Source of the DNA: Collinsella tanakaei
Lineage (GTDB): Bacteria > Actinomycetota > Coriobacteriia > Coriobacteriales > Coriobacteriaceae
NCBI RefSeq assembly: GCF_016900375.1
Contig: NZ_JACJKB010000012.1
Location: 1-64,000, forward strand
DNA length: 64,000 nucleotides
Direction of reading: 5' to 3'
Under the pieces are notes generated by a model. It saw nothing but the letters and a program-made list of their open reading frames with translations. It did no database searches and was not told the origin of the DNA. Within the stretch, counting starts at the first letter, position 1; every line of letters begins with the position of its first letter. A program made the translations under genes and the position numbers. Of this stretch, positions 11,016 to 19,031 are shown piece by piece.

Positions 11016-11798
11016 CTAGAAGTCGAGGCGCATGGGGATGCCCTGCGCGGCCATGTATTCCTTCACCTGGCGGATGCTGTAGGTGCCGAAATGGAACACG
11101 CTGGCAGCCAAGACGGCGTCGGCCTCGCCCTCGATGATGCCCTCAGCAAAGTGCTCGAGCGTACCCACGCCACCGCTAGCGATAACCGGAATCGGCACGG
11201 CGCGCGCCACCGCACGGGTGAGCGCCAGGTCGAAGCCCTCCTTGGTGCCATCGCGATCCATGCTCGTGAGCAAGATCTCGCCGGCGCCGCGGCGCGCGGC
11301 CTCCTCGGCCCACGCGACGGCGTCGATGCCGGTCGGCGTGCGACCGCCCGCCAGGTAGACTTCCCATTTATCGGCCCCCGGCGCGCCGAGCTCGCCCACG
11401 CGCTTGGCATCGATGGCCACGACCACAGCCTGGCTGCCAAAGGCAGCGGCGGCAGTCGATATGAGCGACGGATCGCGCACGGCGGCGGAATTGATGGACA
11501 CCTTGTCCGCTCCCGCGGCGACCATGGTCCTCATGCCCGCGAGGTCGCGGAACCCGCCGCCCACCGTATAGGGAATGGAAAGCTCCTCGGCGGCACGCGA
11601 GGCCATGTCGATAGTCGTGGCGCGGTTGTCGCTCGTGGCGGTGATGTCCAGAAACACCACCTCGTCGGCGCCCTCGCGGTCGTAGGCCGCCGCGAGCTCG
11701 ATGGGGTCGCCAGCGTCGCGCAGCTGCACGAAGTTGACGCCCTTCACCACACGGCCGTCCTTAACGTCCAGACAGGGAATCACGCGCTTGGTCAGCAT
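11016..11798 (-). CDS. hisF: imidazole glycerol phosphate synthase cyclase subunit HisF
   Basis: HisF is the (beta-alpha)8 barrel that joins ammonia from HisH to PRFAR, giving IGP and AICAR. The 260-aa chain shows the catalytic aspartates in [16 protein letters not shown] (near residue 11) and VVAIDAKR (near 130), plus the phosphate loops [10 protein letters not shown] and [13 protein letters not shown]. The start overlaps the hisA stop by 7 bp, so translation is coupled. The stop lies 8 bp from the 88-bp inverted repeat. Confidence 0.97.
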   Translation of the reverse strand: MLTKRVIPCLDVKDGRVVKGVNFVQLRDAGDPIELAAAYDREGADEVVFLDITATSDNRATTIDMASRAAEELSIPYTVGGGFRDLAGMRTMVAAGADKVSINSAAVRDPSLISTAAAAFGSQAVVVAIDAKRVGELGAPGADKWEVYLAGGRTPTGIDAVAWAEEAARRGAGEILLTSMDRDGTKEGFDLALTRAVARAVPIPVIASGGVGTLEHFAEGIIEGEADAVLAASVFHFGTYSIRQVKEYMAAQGIPMRLDF

Positions 11799-12538
11799 GA
11801 TGCCTCCTTTGCGGCGGCGAGCGCCTCGGCCAGGGTGAAGTTGCCCTCGTACAGGGCGCGACCGATGATGCAGCCCTCAATCACGGTGTCGCCCGCGGCG
11901 GCGAGCGCGCGGATGTCGTCGAGCGTCGACACGCCGCCCGAAGCCACCACGGGAAAGCCCGCGCACGCCGCGACGTGACGGTACGCGTCGACGTCGATGC
12001 CGGTCTGCATGCCGTCGCGCGCGATGTCCGTAAACACCAGATGCTTGAAGCCGAGCTCGGTGAGCTGGCCCACGACATCCTCCACGCCGCGGGCGATGCC
12101 GTCGCGCCAGCCGTTGATCTTCACCTGGCCGTCGCGCGCGGCGACATCGGCCACGAGCAGGTTGCCGAAGGCGCGGGCCGCCACCTCGGCGAAGCCCGGC
12201 TCGGTCACAAGCACGGTGCCGAGCGCGATCCGCTTGGCGCCGAAGCCCGCGAGCTCATCGATGCGCGCGAGCGAGCGCACGCCGCCGCCGACATCGATGG
12301 AGAGCCCCTCGACCTGGCAGATATCGCGGATGGCGGCCGTGTTGGCGGCGCGCGCCTCGTCATCCTCCTCCAGAGCGGCGGAGAGGTCGACCACGTGCAG
12401 CCAGGTGGCACCCTGCTCGACAAACGAGCGGGCGACCGCCACGGGATCGTCCGAATACACCTTGCAGCGCGAGCGCTCGCCGCGCTCGAGGCGCACGACC
12501 TTGCCGCCGATCAGGTCGATTGCGGGAAAAACGATCAT
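11792..12538 (-). CDS. hisA: ProFAR isomerase HisA
   Basis: HisA converts ProFAR to PRFAR, step 4. The 248-aa barrel has [17 protein letters not shown] (catalytic Asp near residue 8), [12 protein letters not shown], the second Asp in [15 protein letters not shown], and [13 protein letters not shown]. It overlaps hisH by 4 bp upstream and hisF by 7 bp downstream. Some actinobacteria use one PriA enzyme for both HisA and TrpF reactions; sequence reading alone does not settle whether this copy is bifunctional. Confidence 0.95.
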   Translation of the reverse strand: MIVFPAIDLIGGKVVRLERGERSRCKVYSDDPVAVARSFVEQGATWLHVVDLSAALEEDDEARAANTAAIRDICQVEGLSIDVGGGVRSLARIDELAGFGAKRIALGTVLVTEPGFAEVAARAFGNLLVADVAARDGQVKINGWRDGIARGVEDVVGQLTELGFKHLVFTDIARDGMQTGIDVDAYRHVAACAGFPVVASGGVSTLDDIRALAAAGDTVIEGCIIGRALYEGNFTLAEALAAAKEASC

Positions 12539-13278
12539 GCGGACACCTCCTTAGCATGCGCGTCCACGATGCGCACGAAGTTCTCGAGAATCTGATGGCC
12601 GTGGGCCGAGGACTTCTCGGGATGGAACTGGCAGCCGTAGATGTTGCCGTGCCACACTATCGACCCGAAGCTGCGGGCGTAGAACGTGCGCGCGGCGATG
12701 TCGTCGGCATCCACGTCCTCATCGAGTGCGTACGAATGGGTGAAATAGAGGTTCGCCCCCTCGTCGAACCCGTCGAGCAGCGGGCATGCAGCACCCTCGG
12801 GCGTGAGATGCACCTGGTCCCATCCCACGTGCGGGATCTTCAGCCGTCGCGAAGGAAGCACGGTGCACGAACCGGGAAGCAACCCCAGGCCGCGCACCCA
12901 ACGCCCGTCCGCGGTGGCGAACACCGAGCCGGGCGCCAGGTTCGAGCCGGCGTCATCGCACGCGGGCAGCGTGGGCGCATCCGTCGGCACGCCCTCGTCG
13001 CCGCGCTCGAACAGCAGCTGCAGGCCCAGGCAGATACCCAAAAACGGAACGCCTTCCCCGCCTGCGAGCGCCTCGATTACAGCGGCATCCTGCCCCCTCT
13101 CATGCATGAAGGTGATGGCGTCGTAGTAGGAACCCACGCCGGGCAGCACGATTCCGTCGGCCGTGCGGATGGCGTCCGGGTCATCGGTCACCAGGGCCTC
13201 GGCGCCCGCACGGGCCAGACCGCGCGCAACGCTGGACAGGTTGCCCTTGTGGTAGTCGATAACGGCGATTGTCGACAT
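12535..13278 (-). CDS. hisH: imidazole glycerol phosphate synthase glutaminase subunit HisH
   Basis: HisH is the class I glutamine amidotransferase partner of HisF. The 247-aa protein has the glycine-rich oxyanion region VLPGVGSYYDAI, the nucleophile Cys in FLGICLGLQLLFERG, and the His-Glu pair in GCQFHPEKSS. At 247 aa it is somewhat longer than the usual about 200 aa, owing to a loop after residue 100. It overlaps hisA by 4 bp. Confidence 0.96.
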   Translation of the reverse strand: MSTIAVIDYHKGNLSSVARGLARAGAEALVTDDPDAIRTADGIVLPGVGSYYDAITFMHERGQDAAVIEALAGGEGVPFLGICLGLQLLFERGDEGVPTDAPTLPACDDAGSNLAPGSVFATADGRWVRGLGLLPGSCTVLPSRRLKIPHVGWDQVHLTPEGAACPLLDGFDEGANLYFTHSYALDEDVDADDIAARTFYARSFGSIVWHGNIYGCQFHPEKSSAHGHQILENFVRIVDAHAKEVSA

Positions 13279-13361
13279 GTACCCTCCTGTCAGACCATCA
13301 GAACAGGCCCTGCCACCGCAGGGCGATGCCCATCCCGACCGGGACGGGGAATTACGGAAAA

Positions 13362-13392
13362 CATGACAGTGGGAACCGTCCTAACTGTCATG
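13362..13392. repeat. 31-bp palindrome directly abutting the hisB stop
   Basis: CATGACAGT at 13362-13370 pairs with ACTGTCATG at 13384-13392; the hisB stop codon begins at 13393. It has the same 31-bp length and stop-abutting position as the CGACAAG and TGAAAG palindromes elsewhere in the window, but a different sequence. It may act as a 3'-end or processing hairpin. Confidence 0.8.
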
Positions 13393-13980
13393 CTAGAGGC
13401 TGCCCTTGGTGGACGGGATGCCCTGCACGCGCGGGTCGAGCTCGCAGGCGTAGCGCATGCAGCGGCCGACCGCTTTGAACGCCGCCTCGATGATGTGGTG
13501 GCTGTTGCCGCCCACGATCTCGCGCACATGCAGCGAACAGCGCGCGTCTCGCGCGAAGGCGTAGAAGAACTCCACCGCGAGCTCGGTGTCGAACGTGCCG
13601 ACCCGCTGGGTGGGCACGGGCAGCTCGCAGTACGCCTGGCCGCGGCCCGAGATGTCCACCGCTGCCATGACGAGCGTCTCGTCCATGGGCACGGCGACGT
13701 CGGAGAAGCGCCTGATGCCGGCCTTGTCGCCCAGCGCTTGGGCGAACGCCTGGCCGAGCACGATGCCCGTGTCCTCCACGGTGTGATGGTCGTCGACCTC
13801 GGTATCGCCCGTGGCGCGCACCGTCAGATCGAACAGACCGTGGCGTCCGAACGCATTGAGCATGTGGTCGAAGAACGGCACACCCGTTTCGATATTGCAG
13901 TCGCCCGTTCCGTCCAGATCGAGCCGTACGGTGATGTCGGTCTCACCCGTCTTGCGGGTGACTTCAGCGGTACGCGCCAT
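13393..13980 (-). CDS. hisB: imidazoleglycerol-phosphate dehydratase HisB
   Basis: HisB removes water from IGP to give imidazole acetol phosphate, step 6. The 195-aa single-domain protein has the duplicated Mn-binding motifs: FFDHMLNAFGRHG, DDHHTVEDTGI, YAFARDARCSLHV and GGNSHHIIEAAFKAVGR. It lacks the N-terminal HAD histidinol-phosphatase domain of enteric HisB. hisC ends 16 bp upstream; a 31-bp palindrome touches its stop codon. Confidence 0.97.
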   Translation of the reverse strand: MARTAEVTRKTGETDITVRLDLDGTGDCNIETGVPFFDHMLNAFGRHGLFDLTVRATGDTEVDDHHTVEDTGIVLGQAFAQALGDKAGIRRFSDVAVPMDETLVMAAVDISGRGQAYCELPVPTQRVGTFDTELAVEFFYAFARDARCSLHVREIVGGNSHHIIEAAFKAVGRCMRYACELDPRVQGIPSTKGSL

Positions 13981-13996
13981 GATGCCTCCTTTGGGT

Positions 13997-15088
13997 CTAG
14001 GCGTCGTCGTCGAGCAGCTCGGCCAGCGCCTCGAGCAGCGCGTCGTTCTCCTCCGGCGTGCCGATGGTGATGCGCAGGCAGTCGTTGAGACCGGGAGCTG
14101 CGGAGAAATCCCTTACCAGAATAGAGTAATCGTCGCGCAGCTGCTCGCGGATCGAGCTCGCCTCGCGCACGTGCATGAGCAGGAAGTTGCCCTGGCTGGG
14201 CCACACATCGACCCAGTCGTATGCCTCGAGCGCCATGGCCACGCGCTCGCGCTCGCTGCGAATCCGCTCCACCACGGGCGCAAAGGCGTCGCGCACGCGA
14301 ACCGCGGCGAGCGCTGCAGCCTGGGTGAGCACGTTGACGGAGTAAATCTGGCGCACGGCGCCGAAAACGTCGATGATGTCGGGCGCCGCGATCACGTACC
14401 CGCAGCGGATTCCGGCCTCGCCGAACGCCTTGGACAGCGTGTGCAGGATGACCAGATTCGGGCATGCTGCGAGCAGGTTCTGCACCGAGGTGCCGGCGTC
14501 GGCGAACTCGATGTAAGCCTCGTCGACCATCACGAGGCCCGGGCAGACGCGGCACAGCTGGGCGATGAATCCGGGCTGCGCGACGTCGCCGGTGGGATTG
14601 TTCGGCGATGTGACGATGACCACATCGGCGTCGCGCGCGGCATCGAGCATGCGCTTCTCGTCGATGGCGAACGTCTTGCGGTCGCGCCAGACGTTGCGCA
14701 CGCCCGTCTTGGTCAGCGAGGCGAAAAACTCGTACTCGGAGAAGCACGGCGGGCAGTTGAGCAGCGTGCGGCCCTCGCCGCCAAAGGCAAGCAGGAAGTT
14801 GAACAGAAGCTCATCGCCGCCGTTGCCCACGCAGATGCAGGCCGGGTCGACGCCGTGGCGCGCCGCGAGCTCCGCACGCAGCTCGTTCGACATCGGATCG
14901 GGATAGCGGTTGAGCGGCGTTTCCGCGAGCGCAGCGTCGATCGCCTCGCGCACGCCCTCGGGCAGCGGGTAGGTATTCTCGTTGGCCGAGAGGTTGATGC
15001 GCGTGGGCGTGAAGTTCGGGTCGTACGGCTCGATGCCGGCCAGATGCGGCTGGACGAGGGCGCGCATGCGCTCGGAAAGCTCTGCCAT
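13997..15088 (-). CDS. hisC: histidinol-phosphate aminotransferase HisC
   Basis: HisC is a class I/II PLP enzyme that transaminates imidazole acetol phosphate. The 363-aa protein shows INLSANENTYPLPEGV, the glycine-rich VGNGGDELLFNFLLAF, TSPNNPTGDVAQ, VDEAYIEF and the PLP-lysine motif ILHTLSKAFGEAGIRCGY. GGAGGAACATAC lies before the ATG. It follows hisD by 88 bp. Confidence 0.95.
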   Translation of the reverse strand: MAELSERMRALVQPHLAGIEPYDPNFTPTRINLSANENTYPLPEGVREAIDAALAETPLNRYPDPMSNELRAELAARHGVDPACICVGNGGDELLFNFLLAFGGEGRTLLNCPPCFSEYEFFASLTKTGVRNVWRDRKTFAIDEKRMLDAARDADVVIVTSPNNPTGDVAQPGFIAQLCRVCPGLVMVDEAYIEFADAGTSVQNLLAACPNLVILHTLSKAFGEAGIRCGYVIAAPDIIDVFGAVRQIYSVNVLTQAAALAAVRVRDAFAPVVERIRSERERVAMALEAYDWVDVWPSQGNFLLMHVREASSIREQLRDDYSILVRDFSAAPGLNDCLRITIGTPEENDALLEALAELLDDDA

Positions 15089-15176
15089 GTATGTTCCTCC
15101 TTGGTGATTGCGCTCGGCGACGTTGGGCGGGTGCCCGACTCCATTGTGGTCTCGCGTGCCTGCGCCCCGGGGTTCT

Positions 15177-16589
15177 TTAGCTGTCCTGCTTTGCGCCCCG
15201 CACCACGGTCTGCGCGTCGTCCTCGGGCCAGGCGACTGCCGTCAGGTCGGCCTCGCGCAGGGCGGCGATGTCCACCGACGCATCGCCGAGCTCCAGCGCG
15301 CGGCGGCGCAGGCCGGCCGACAGGGCATGCGCCCACAGGCCCTCCGCCTGCGCCAGGCGCTGCGTGGCGGGCGCATCGGCCAAAAGCCCCTCGGGCGTGT
15401 AGCAGATCACCGAGGACTTCTTGACGAAGTCGTCGACCGACAGCGGGTTGGAGAACGCCGCGGTGCCGCCGGTGGGCAGCGTGTGGTTGGGGCCCGCTAC
15501 GTAATCGCCCAGCGGCTCGGAGCTCCAAGCGCCCACGAAGATGGCGCCGGCATTGCGGATGGAACCGAGCAGGCCGAGCGCGTTGTCGCAGTGCAGCTCG
15601 AGGTGCTCGGGCGCGATGGTGTTGACCGCCGCCACCGCGGTCGGCATATCGGGGGCGATCACGACGGTGCCCTGGTCGTCGAGCGAGGTGCGCGTGATGT
15701 CCTCGCGCGGGCTTGCCGGCAGCAGCTCGCCGAGCGCGCGCTCGACCTCGGCGGCAAAGGCCGCATCGCAGGTCACGAGATAGCAGGCGGCCAGCGGATC
15801 GTGCTCCGCCTGCGCCATGAGGTCGGCCGCGACCACAGCGGGCTTTGCCGTGGCATCCGCGAGCACGCAGACCTCGGAGGGGCCGGCGACCATATCGATG
15901 CCGACATCGCCCGAAACCAGGCGCTTTGCCGCGGCGACGTACGCGTTGCCGGGGCCGGTGATCTTCTCGACCCGCGGGATGGACGCCGTGCCGTACGCGA
16001 GCGCGGCCACCGCCTGCGCGCCACCGATGGTGTAGATCTCGTCGACGCCACCGACCTTGGCCGCAGCGAGCGTGTAGGGCGAGATGGGGCACGCGCCGGG
16101 CTCGGCGGTGCGCTGCGGAGGCGTGACCATGACCACGCGCTCGACGCCCGCCACCTTGGCGGGAACGGCGTTCATGAGGACGGTCGAGGGGTACTGTGCG
16201 CGGCCGCCGGGCACGTAGATGCCCGCTGCGGCGACCGGCGTCACCTTGACGCCGAGCATGGTGCCGTCTGCGCGCGTCGTGAACCACGACTGCTGGACCT
16301 CACGCTCGTGGAAGTCGCGAATCTGGGCGGCAGCCTTCTCGAGCGACGCCAGAAACGCGGGGTCGAGCCCCTCGAGCGCGGCGTCGATCTGCTCCTGCGG
16401 CAGACGGAAGCTCTCGAGTTCAACACCGTCGAACTCGCGGCTGTAGCGGCGCAGGGCCTCGTCGCCCTCGGCACGCACCGTGTCGATAATCTGCTGCGCC
16501 GCCGCCGTGATATCCGCCGGCAGCACGCCCTCGCGCGTGAGCATGGAGGCACTCAGCTGCTCACCGGGTGCAAGCTCGATGGTCCTCAT
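15177..16589 (-). CDS. hisD: histidinol dehydrogenase HisD
   Basis: HisD oxidises histidinol to histidine in two NAD-linked steps. From the ATG at 16589 (AAGGAG 9 nt upstream) the protein is 470 aa, longer than the typical about 430. Visible family blocks are PVAAAGIYVPGGRAQYPSTV, GVDEIYTIGGAQAVAALAYG, KITGPGNAYVAAAKR, DMVAGPSEVCVLAD, the zinc/catalytic region AQAEHDP, and NTIAPEHLELH. The upstream 34 in-frame codons have no ribosome site and are excluded. Confidence 0.95.
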   Translation of the reverse strand: MRTIELAPGEQLSASMLTREGVLPADITAAAQQIIDTVRAEGDEALRRYSREFDGVELESFRLPQEQIDAALEGLDPAFLASLEKAAAQIRDFHEREVQQSWFTTRADGTMLGVKVTPVAAAGIYVPGGRAQYPSTVLMNAVPAKVAGVERVVMVTPPQRTAEPGACPISPYTLAAAKVGGVDEIYTIGGAQAVAALAYGTASIPRVEKITGPGNAYVAAAKRLVSGDVGIDMVAGPSEVCVLADATAKPAVVAADLMAQAEHDPLAACYLVTCDAAFAAEVERALGELLPASPREDITRTSLDDQGTVVIAPDMPTAVAAVNTIAPEHLELHCDNALGLLGSIRNAGAIFVGAWSSEPLGDYVAGPNHTLPTGGTAAFSNPLSVDDFVKKSSVICYTPEGLLADAPATQRLAQAEGLWAHALSAGLRRRALELGDASVDIAALREADLTAVAWPEDDAQTVVRGAKQDS

Positions 16590-16755
16590 GTCGTTCGTCT
16601 CCTTTACCTGATATGCGCCGTATCGAGCGCGAAAGGGCGCACAGCACAACGCCGCGCGCCCGAACTTGTCCGCTTGGGATAACTTTAGCATGATAAAGTT
16701 TGCGCCTCAACGCGTTACCTTGCGGCAACAATCGAGGCGCCTGTGCCTGATGACC

Positions 16756-18468
16756 CTATGCGCCAGCCACCACCGCCGCCAGCCGCTCGGCGAGCGAACG
16801 CACGCGGGCATCCAGGCGAGCGCGCCCCGGATTCACGAAGAAGCGCGCCGTGCACTCCATGACCTCGCCGGTGATGACCAGGTCGTTTTCGCGCAAGGTC
16901 GTGCCCGTTGCCGTGATGTCCACGATGCGGTCGGTCATGCCCACGATGGGGCCGAGCTCGATGTTGCCGTGCAGCGACACGATATCCGCGTTGACGCCGC
17001 GGCTCTCGTACCAGGCGCTTGCGATGCGCGGGTACTTGGTGGCCACGCGCAGGCTGCCGCGGCGGGCATAGGCGGCCTCCGCCTCGCCTGCCCGCCAGGC
17101 AGGCTCAGCCTCGATAAAGCGGCAGGCGCCGAACTTCAGGTCGACAAGCTGCAGCAGGTTGAGATCGGCCTCGATGAGCGAATCGCGTCCGCAGATACCG
17201 CAGTCGGCACCGCCGCAAGCCACGAACGCCGGGGCGTCGGTGGGGCGGACGATGATGTACTCGACCGCGCCGATCGAGCCCGCACCCTCAAGCGTGTCGT
17301 TCGCCCGGAAGATCAGGTGCCTGCCCGGGTCGCGTAGGGCGGAAACATCGAGTCCCGCGGCTTCGAGCACACGCAGGGTGTCTTTGTTGAGAGAACCCTT
17401 GGGCACGGCAATGCGCAGGGGCGCCGTGGCATCGCGAGCCACGGCGCAGTCGCCGGCCGCCATGTGCGCAGGACTCTTGACCGCCTGCGATGCATCGGAA
17501 CGCGCCGCCTCCAGGCGCTCAAGCGAGAACGCGAAGCCCGCCGCCGGCACGCGGGGCGCGCCCGCGAGCGCATCATCGAGCACCGAGTCGTAGCGGCCGC
17601 CCGAGCCTACCGAATCGGGCATCCCGGCTGCGTACACCTTGAATACGAGGCCCGTGTAGTAATCGAAGGAATTCATGATGGAGAAATCGAAGGAGAGGCG
17701 CTCCGCCGCCTGCGGCGCCTCGCGTGCAAGCGCATCGTACAGGGCGCGCAGCTCGTCCGTCGCTTGACCGTCCACGCCCGCTGCCGTCAGAAGCTCGTCC
17801 ACGCGGTCGAGCACCTCCGCGCCGCCGCAGAGACGCGGCAGCTCGCACAGGGCGCGGCGCACCGCCGGGGCCTCCGCGCTTTCGGCGACGAGGTCGTCAA
17901 GGTCGACGAAATCGTTCGCGTGCACGAGCGCAACGACCTCGTGCGCAAGCGCAGGGTCGGATACGCACGCGAGCACGTCCTTGAAGGGACGGACGCTGCC
18001 GCACACCACGCGCCATGCGGGCAGTTCGAGCGCGCACGCAGCCTCGGCGGCAAGCGAGACGATCTCGGCATCGCCCGCCGCGCCGCCCTCGCCGATCAGC
18101 TCGTAGCCGAGCTGGGTGAACTGCCGCGACGCGCCCGTGTTGCGCGAGGCGGCACGGACCACCGGCGCCTCGTAGCGAAGGCGCAGCGGCAGGTCGTCCG
18201 CGCTCATGCGCGTGGATACGAGACGGACGATGGGCAGGGTGTTGTCAGGGCGGACCACCAGGAACCGGCCATCGTCATCGAACAGCTTGAAGGGGGTATC
18301 GGCCAGCCTGCCGCCCTGCTCGAGCGCAGCTTTGTCCTCGAGCAGCGGCGTCTCGACCGGCAGGTACCCATGGACCTTGAGACAGCCCTTCACCGCGAGC
18401 GCGATATCCTCGCGCGCCTGCGCCTCTTCCGGAAGAATATCCCTGAAACCCCACGGCGTTGCCGTCAT
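16756..18468 (-). CDS. hisZ/hisG: HisZ-HisG fusion, ATP phosphoribosyltransferase
   Basis: One 570-aa chain holds both parts of the short-form ATP-PRT, the first committed and feedback-controlled step of histidine synthesis. Residues 1 to about 330 are a class II aaRS-like HisZ domain (MTATPWGFRDILPEEA start, VVRPDNTLPIVRLVSTR, FTQLGYELIGE, FDFSIMNSFDYYTGLVFKVY, GSGGRYDSVL). From about 358 comes short-form HisG: RIAVPKGSLNKDTLRVLEAAG, VEYIIVRPTDAPAFV, ADCGICGRDSLIE, RVATKYPRIAS, and the PRPP loop MTDRIVDITATGTTLRENDL. HisZ and HisG(S) are normally two proteins in a hetero-octamer. The ATG at 18468 has GAGGGA upstream; hisD follows after 166 bp. Confidence 0.93.
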   Translation of the reverse strand: MTATPWGFRDILPEEAQAREDIALAVKGCLKVHGYLPVETPLLEDKAALEQGGRLADTPFKLFDDDGRFLVVRPDNTLPIVRLVSTRMSADDLPLRLRYEAPVVRAASRNTGASRQFTQLGYELIGEGGAAGDAEIVSLAAEAACALELPAWRVVCGSVRPFKDVLACVSDPALAHEVVALVHANDFVDLDDLVAESAEAPAVRRALCELPRLCGGAEVLDRVDELLTAAGVDGQATDELRALYDALAREAPQAAERLSFDFSIMNSFDYYTGLVFKVYAAGMPDSVGSGGRYDSVLDDALAGAPRVPAAGFAFSLERLEAARSDASQAVKSPAHMAAGDCAVARDATAPLRIAVPKGSLNKDTLRVLEAAGLDVSALRDPGRHLIFRANDTLEGAGSIGAVEYIIVRPTDAPAFVACGGADCGICGRDSLIEADLNLLQLVDLKFGACRFIEAEPAWRAGEAEAAYARRGSLRVATKYPRIASAWYESRGVNADIVSLHGNIELGPIVGMTDRIVDITATGTTLRENDLVITGEVMECTARFFVNPGRARLDARVRSLAERLAAVVAGA

Positions 18469-18500
18469 CGCGTGCACCGTCCCTCGACTGCAGCCTATAC

Positions 18501-18524
18501 AAAACCGCCGGCATCCCGCCGGCG
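18501..18524 (-). promoter_or_regulatory. possible attenuator hairpin ahead of the his operon
   Basis: CGCCGGC (18506-18512) pairs with GCCGGCG (18518-18524) and is followed on the transcribed strand by GTTTTG, about 30 bp before the hisZ-hisG start. It has terminator form. No run of His codons or T-box core is visible upstream, so its mode of control, if any, is unclear. Confidence 0.4.
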
Positions 18525-18664
18525 TAGCTACTTTAGCATACAAAAGTGCGCGCAGGCCCTTGAGGCCGATGCGTTACCGAATCATGACAGGGGCTGGTAG
18601 CGCGATCGACCCGAGCTGAGGTGCTGAAAGCGGATGCACAGGTGCAGAGGGGGTTCTTTTGTTC

Positions 18665-18862
18665 AAGTTAGTTCAGATATGCGTTACCTATCCGCCAGGT
18701 ATGTTGCTAGAAGCGCGCCGTTCTACGTGCAAACGGGCTCATTGTGCATCGAAATCGCTGCGAGAGGCCCTCACAGGCGGTTTTAAGACAGCCATAACGC
18801 GCAAAACAGCCAAAACGATAATCCTACTAGTCTGCTGCGCTTACGCATATCTGAACTAACTT
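18665..18862. repeat. 198-bp element with 20-bp perfect terminal inverted repeats
   Basis: AAGTTAGTTCAGATATGCGT at 18665-18684 is exactly inverted at 18843-18862. No protein is convincingly encoded between. It fills most of the 563-bp gap between the his promoter and the phosphoketolase terminator and looks like a MITE or a structured RNA. Confidence 0.85.
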
Positions 18863-18945
18863 TGCACGAGAAGCCGATTCCAGCCATATTGGGGCAATCT
18901 CGGCGGTGCGCACCAAGCAGCTCGACCTCAATTCGGATAAACACA

Positions 18946-18983
18946 GCGGCGCCGCCGGGGGCTTTCGCCCTCGGCGGCGCCGC
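18946..18983 (-). terminator. hairpin after phosphoketolase
   Basis: A 17-bp nearly perfect GC-rich stem (18946-18962 with 18967-18983) with a TTTC loop lies 49 bp past the phosphoketolase stop. The T-run after it is weak (TGTGTTTA). Confidence 0.7.
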
Positions 18984-19031
18984 GTTAGCCTCTCAGCTAC
19001 GTCCCCAAAGGAGACATGCAATCAGCGTTCG

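Noticed and set aside
14713-16287. 524-codon Arg-rich frame opposite/alternate to hisC-hisD
   Set aside because: Out-of-frame reading on the same strand as hisD and hisC, very Arg/Gly-rich and without motifs.
18469-18660. T-box or His leader peptide for the his operon
   Set aside because: No AGGGTGGAACC-like core and no run of His codons in any short frame; only a terminator-like hairpin is visible.
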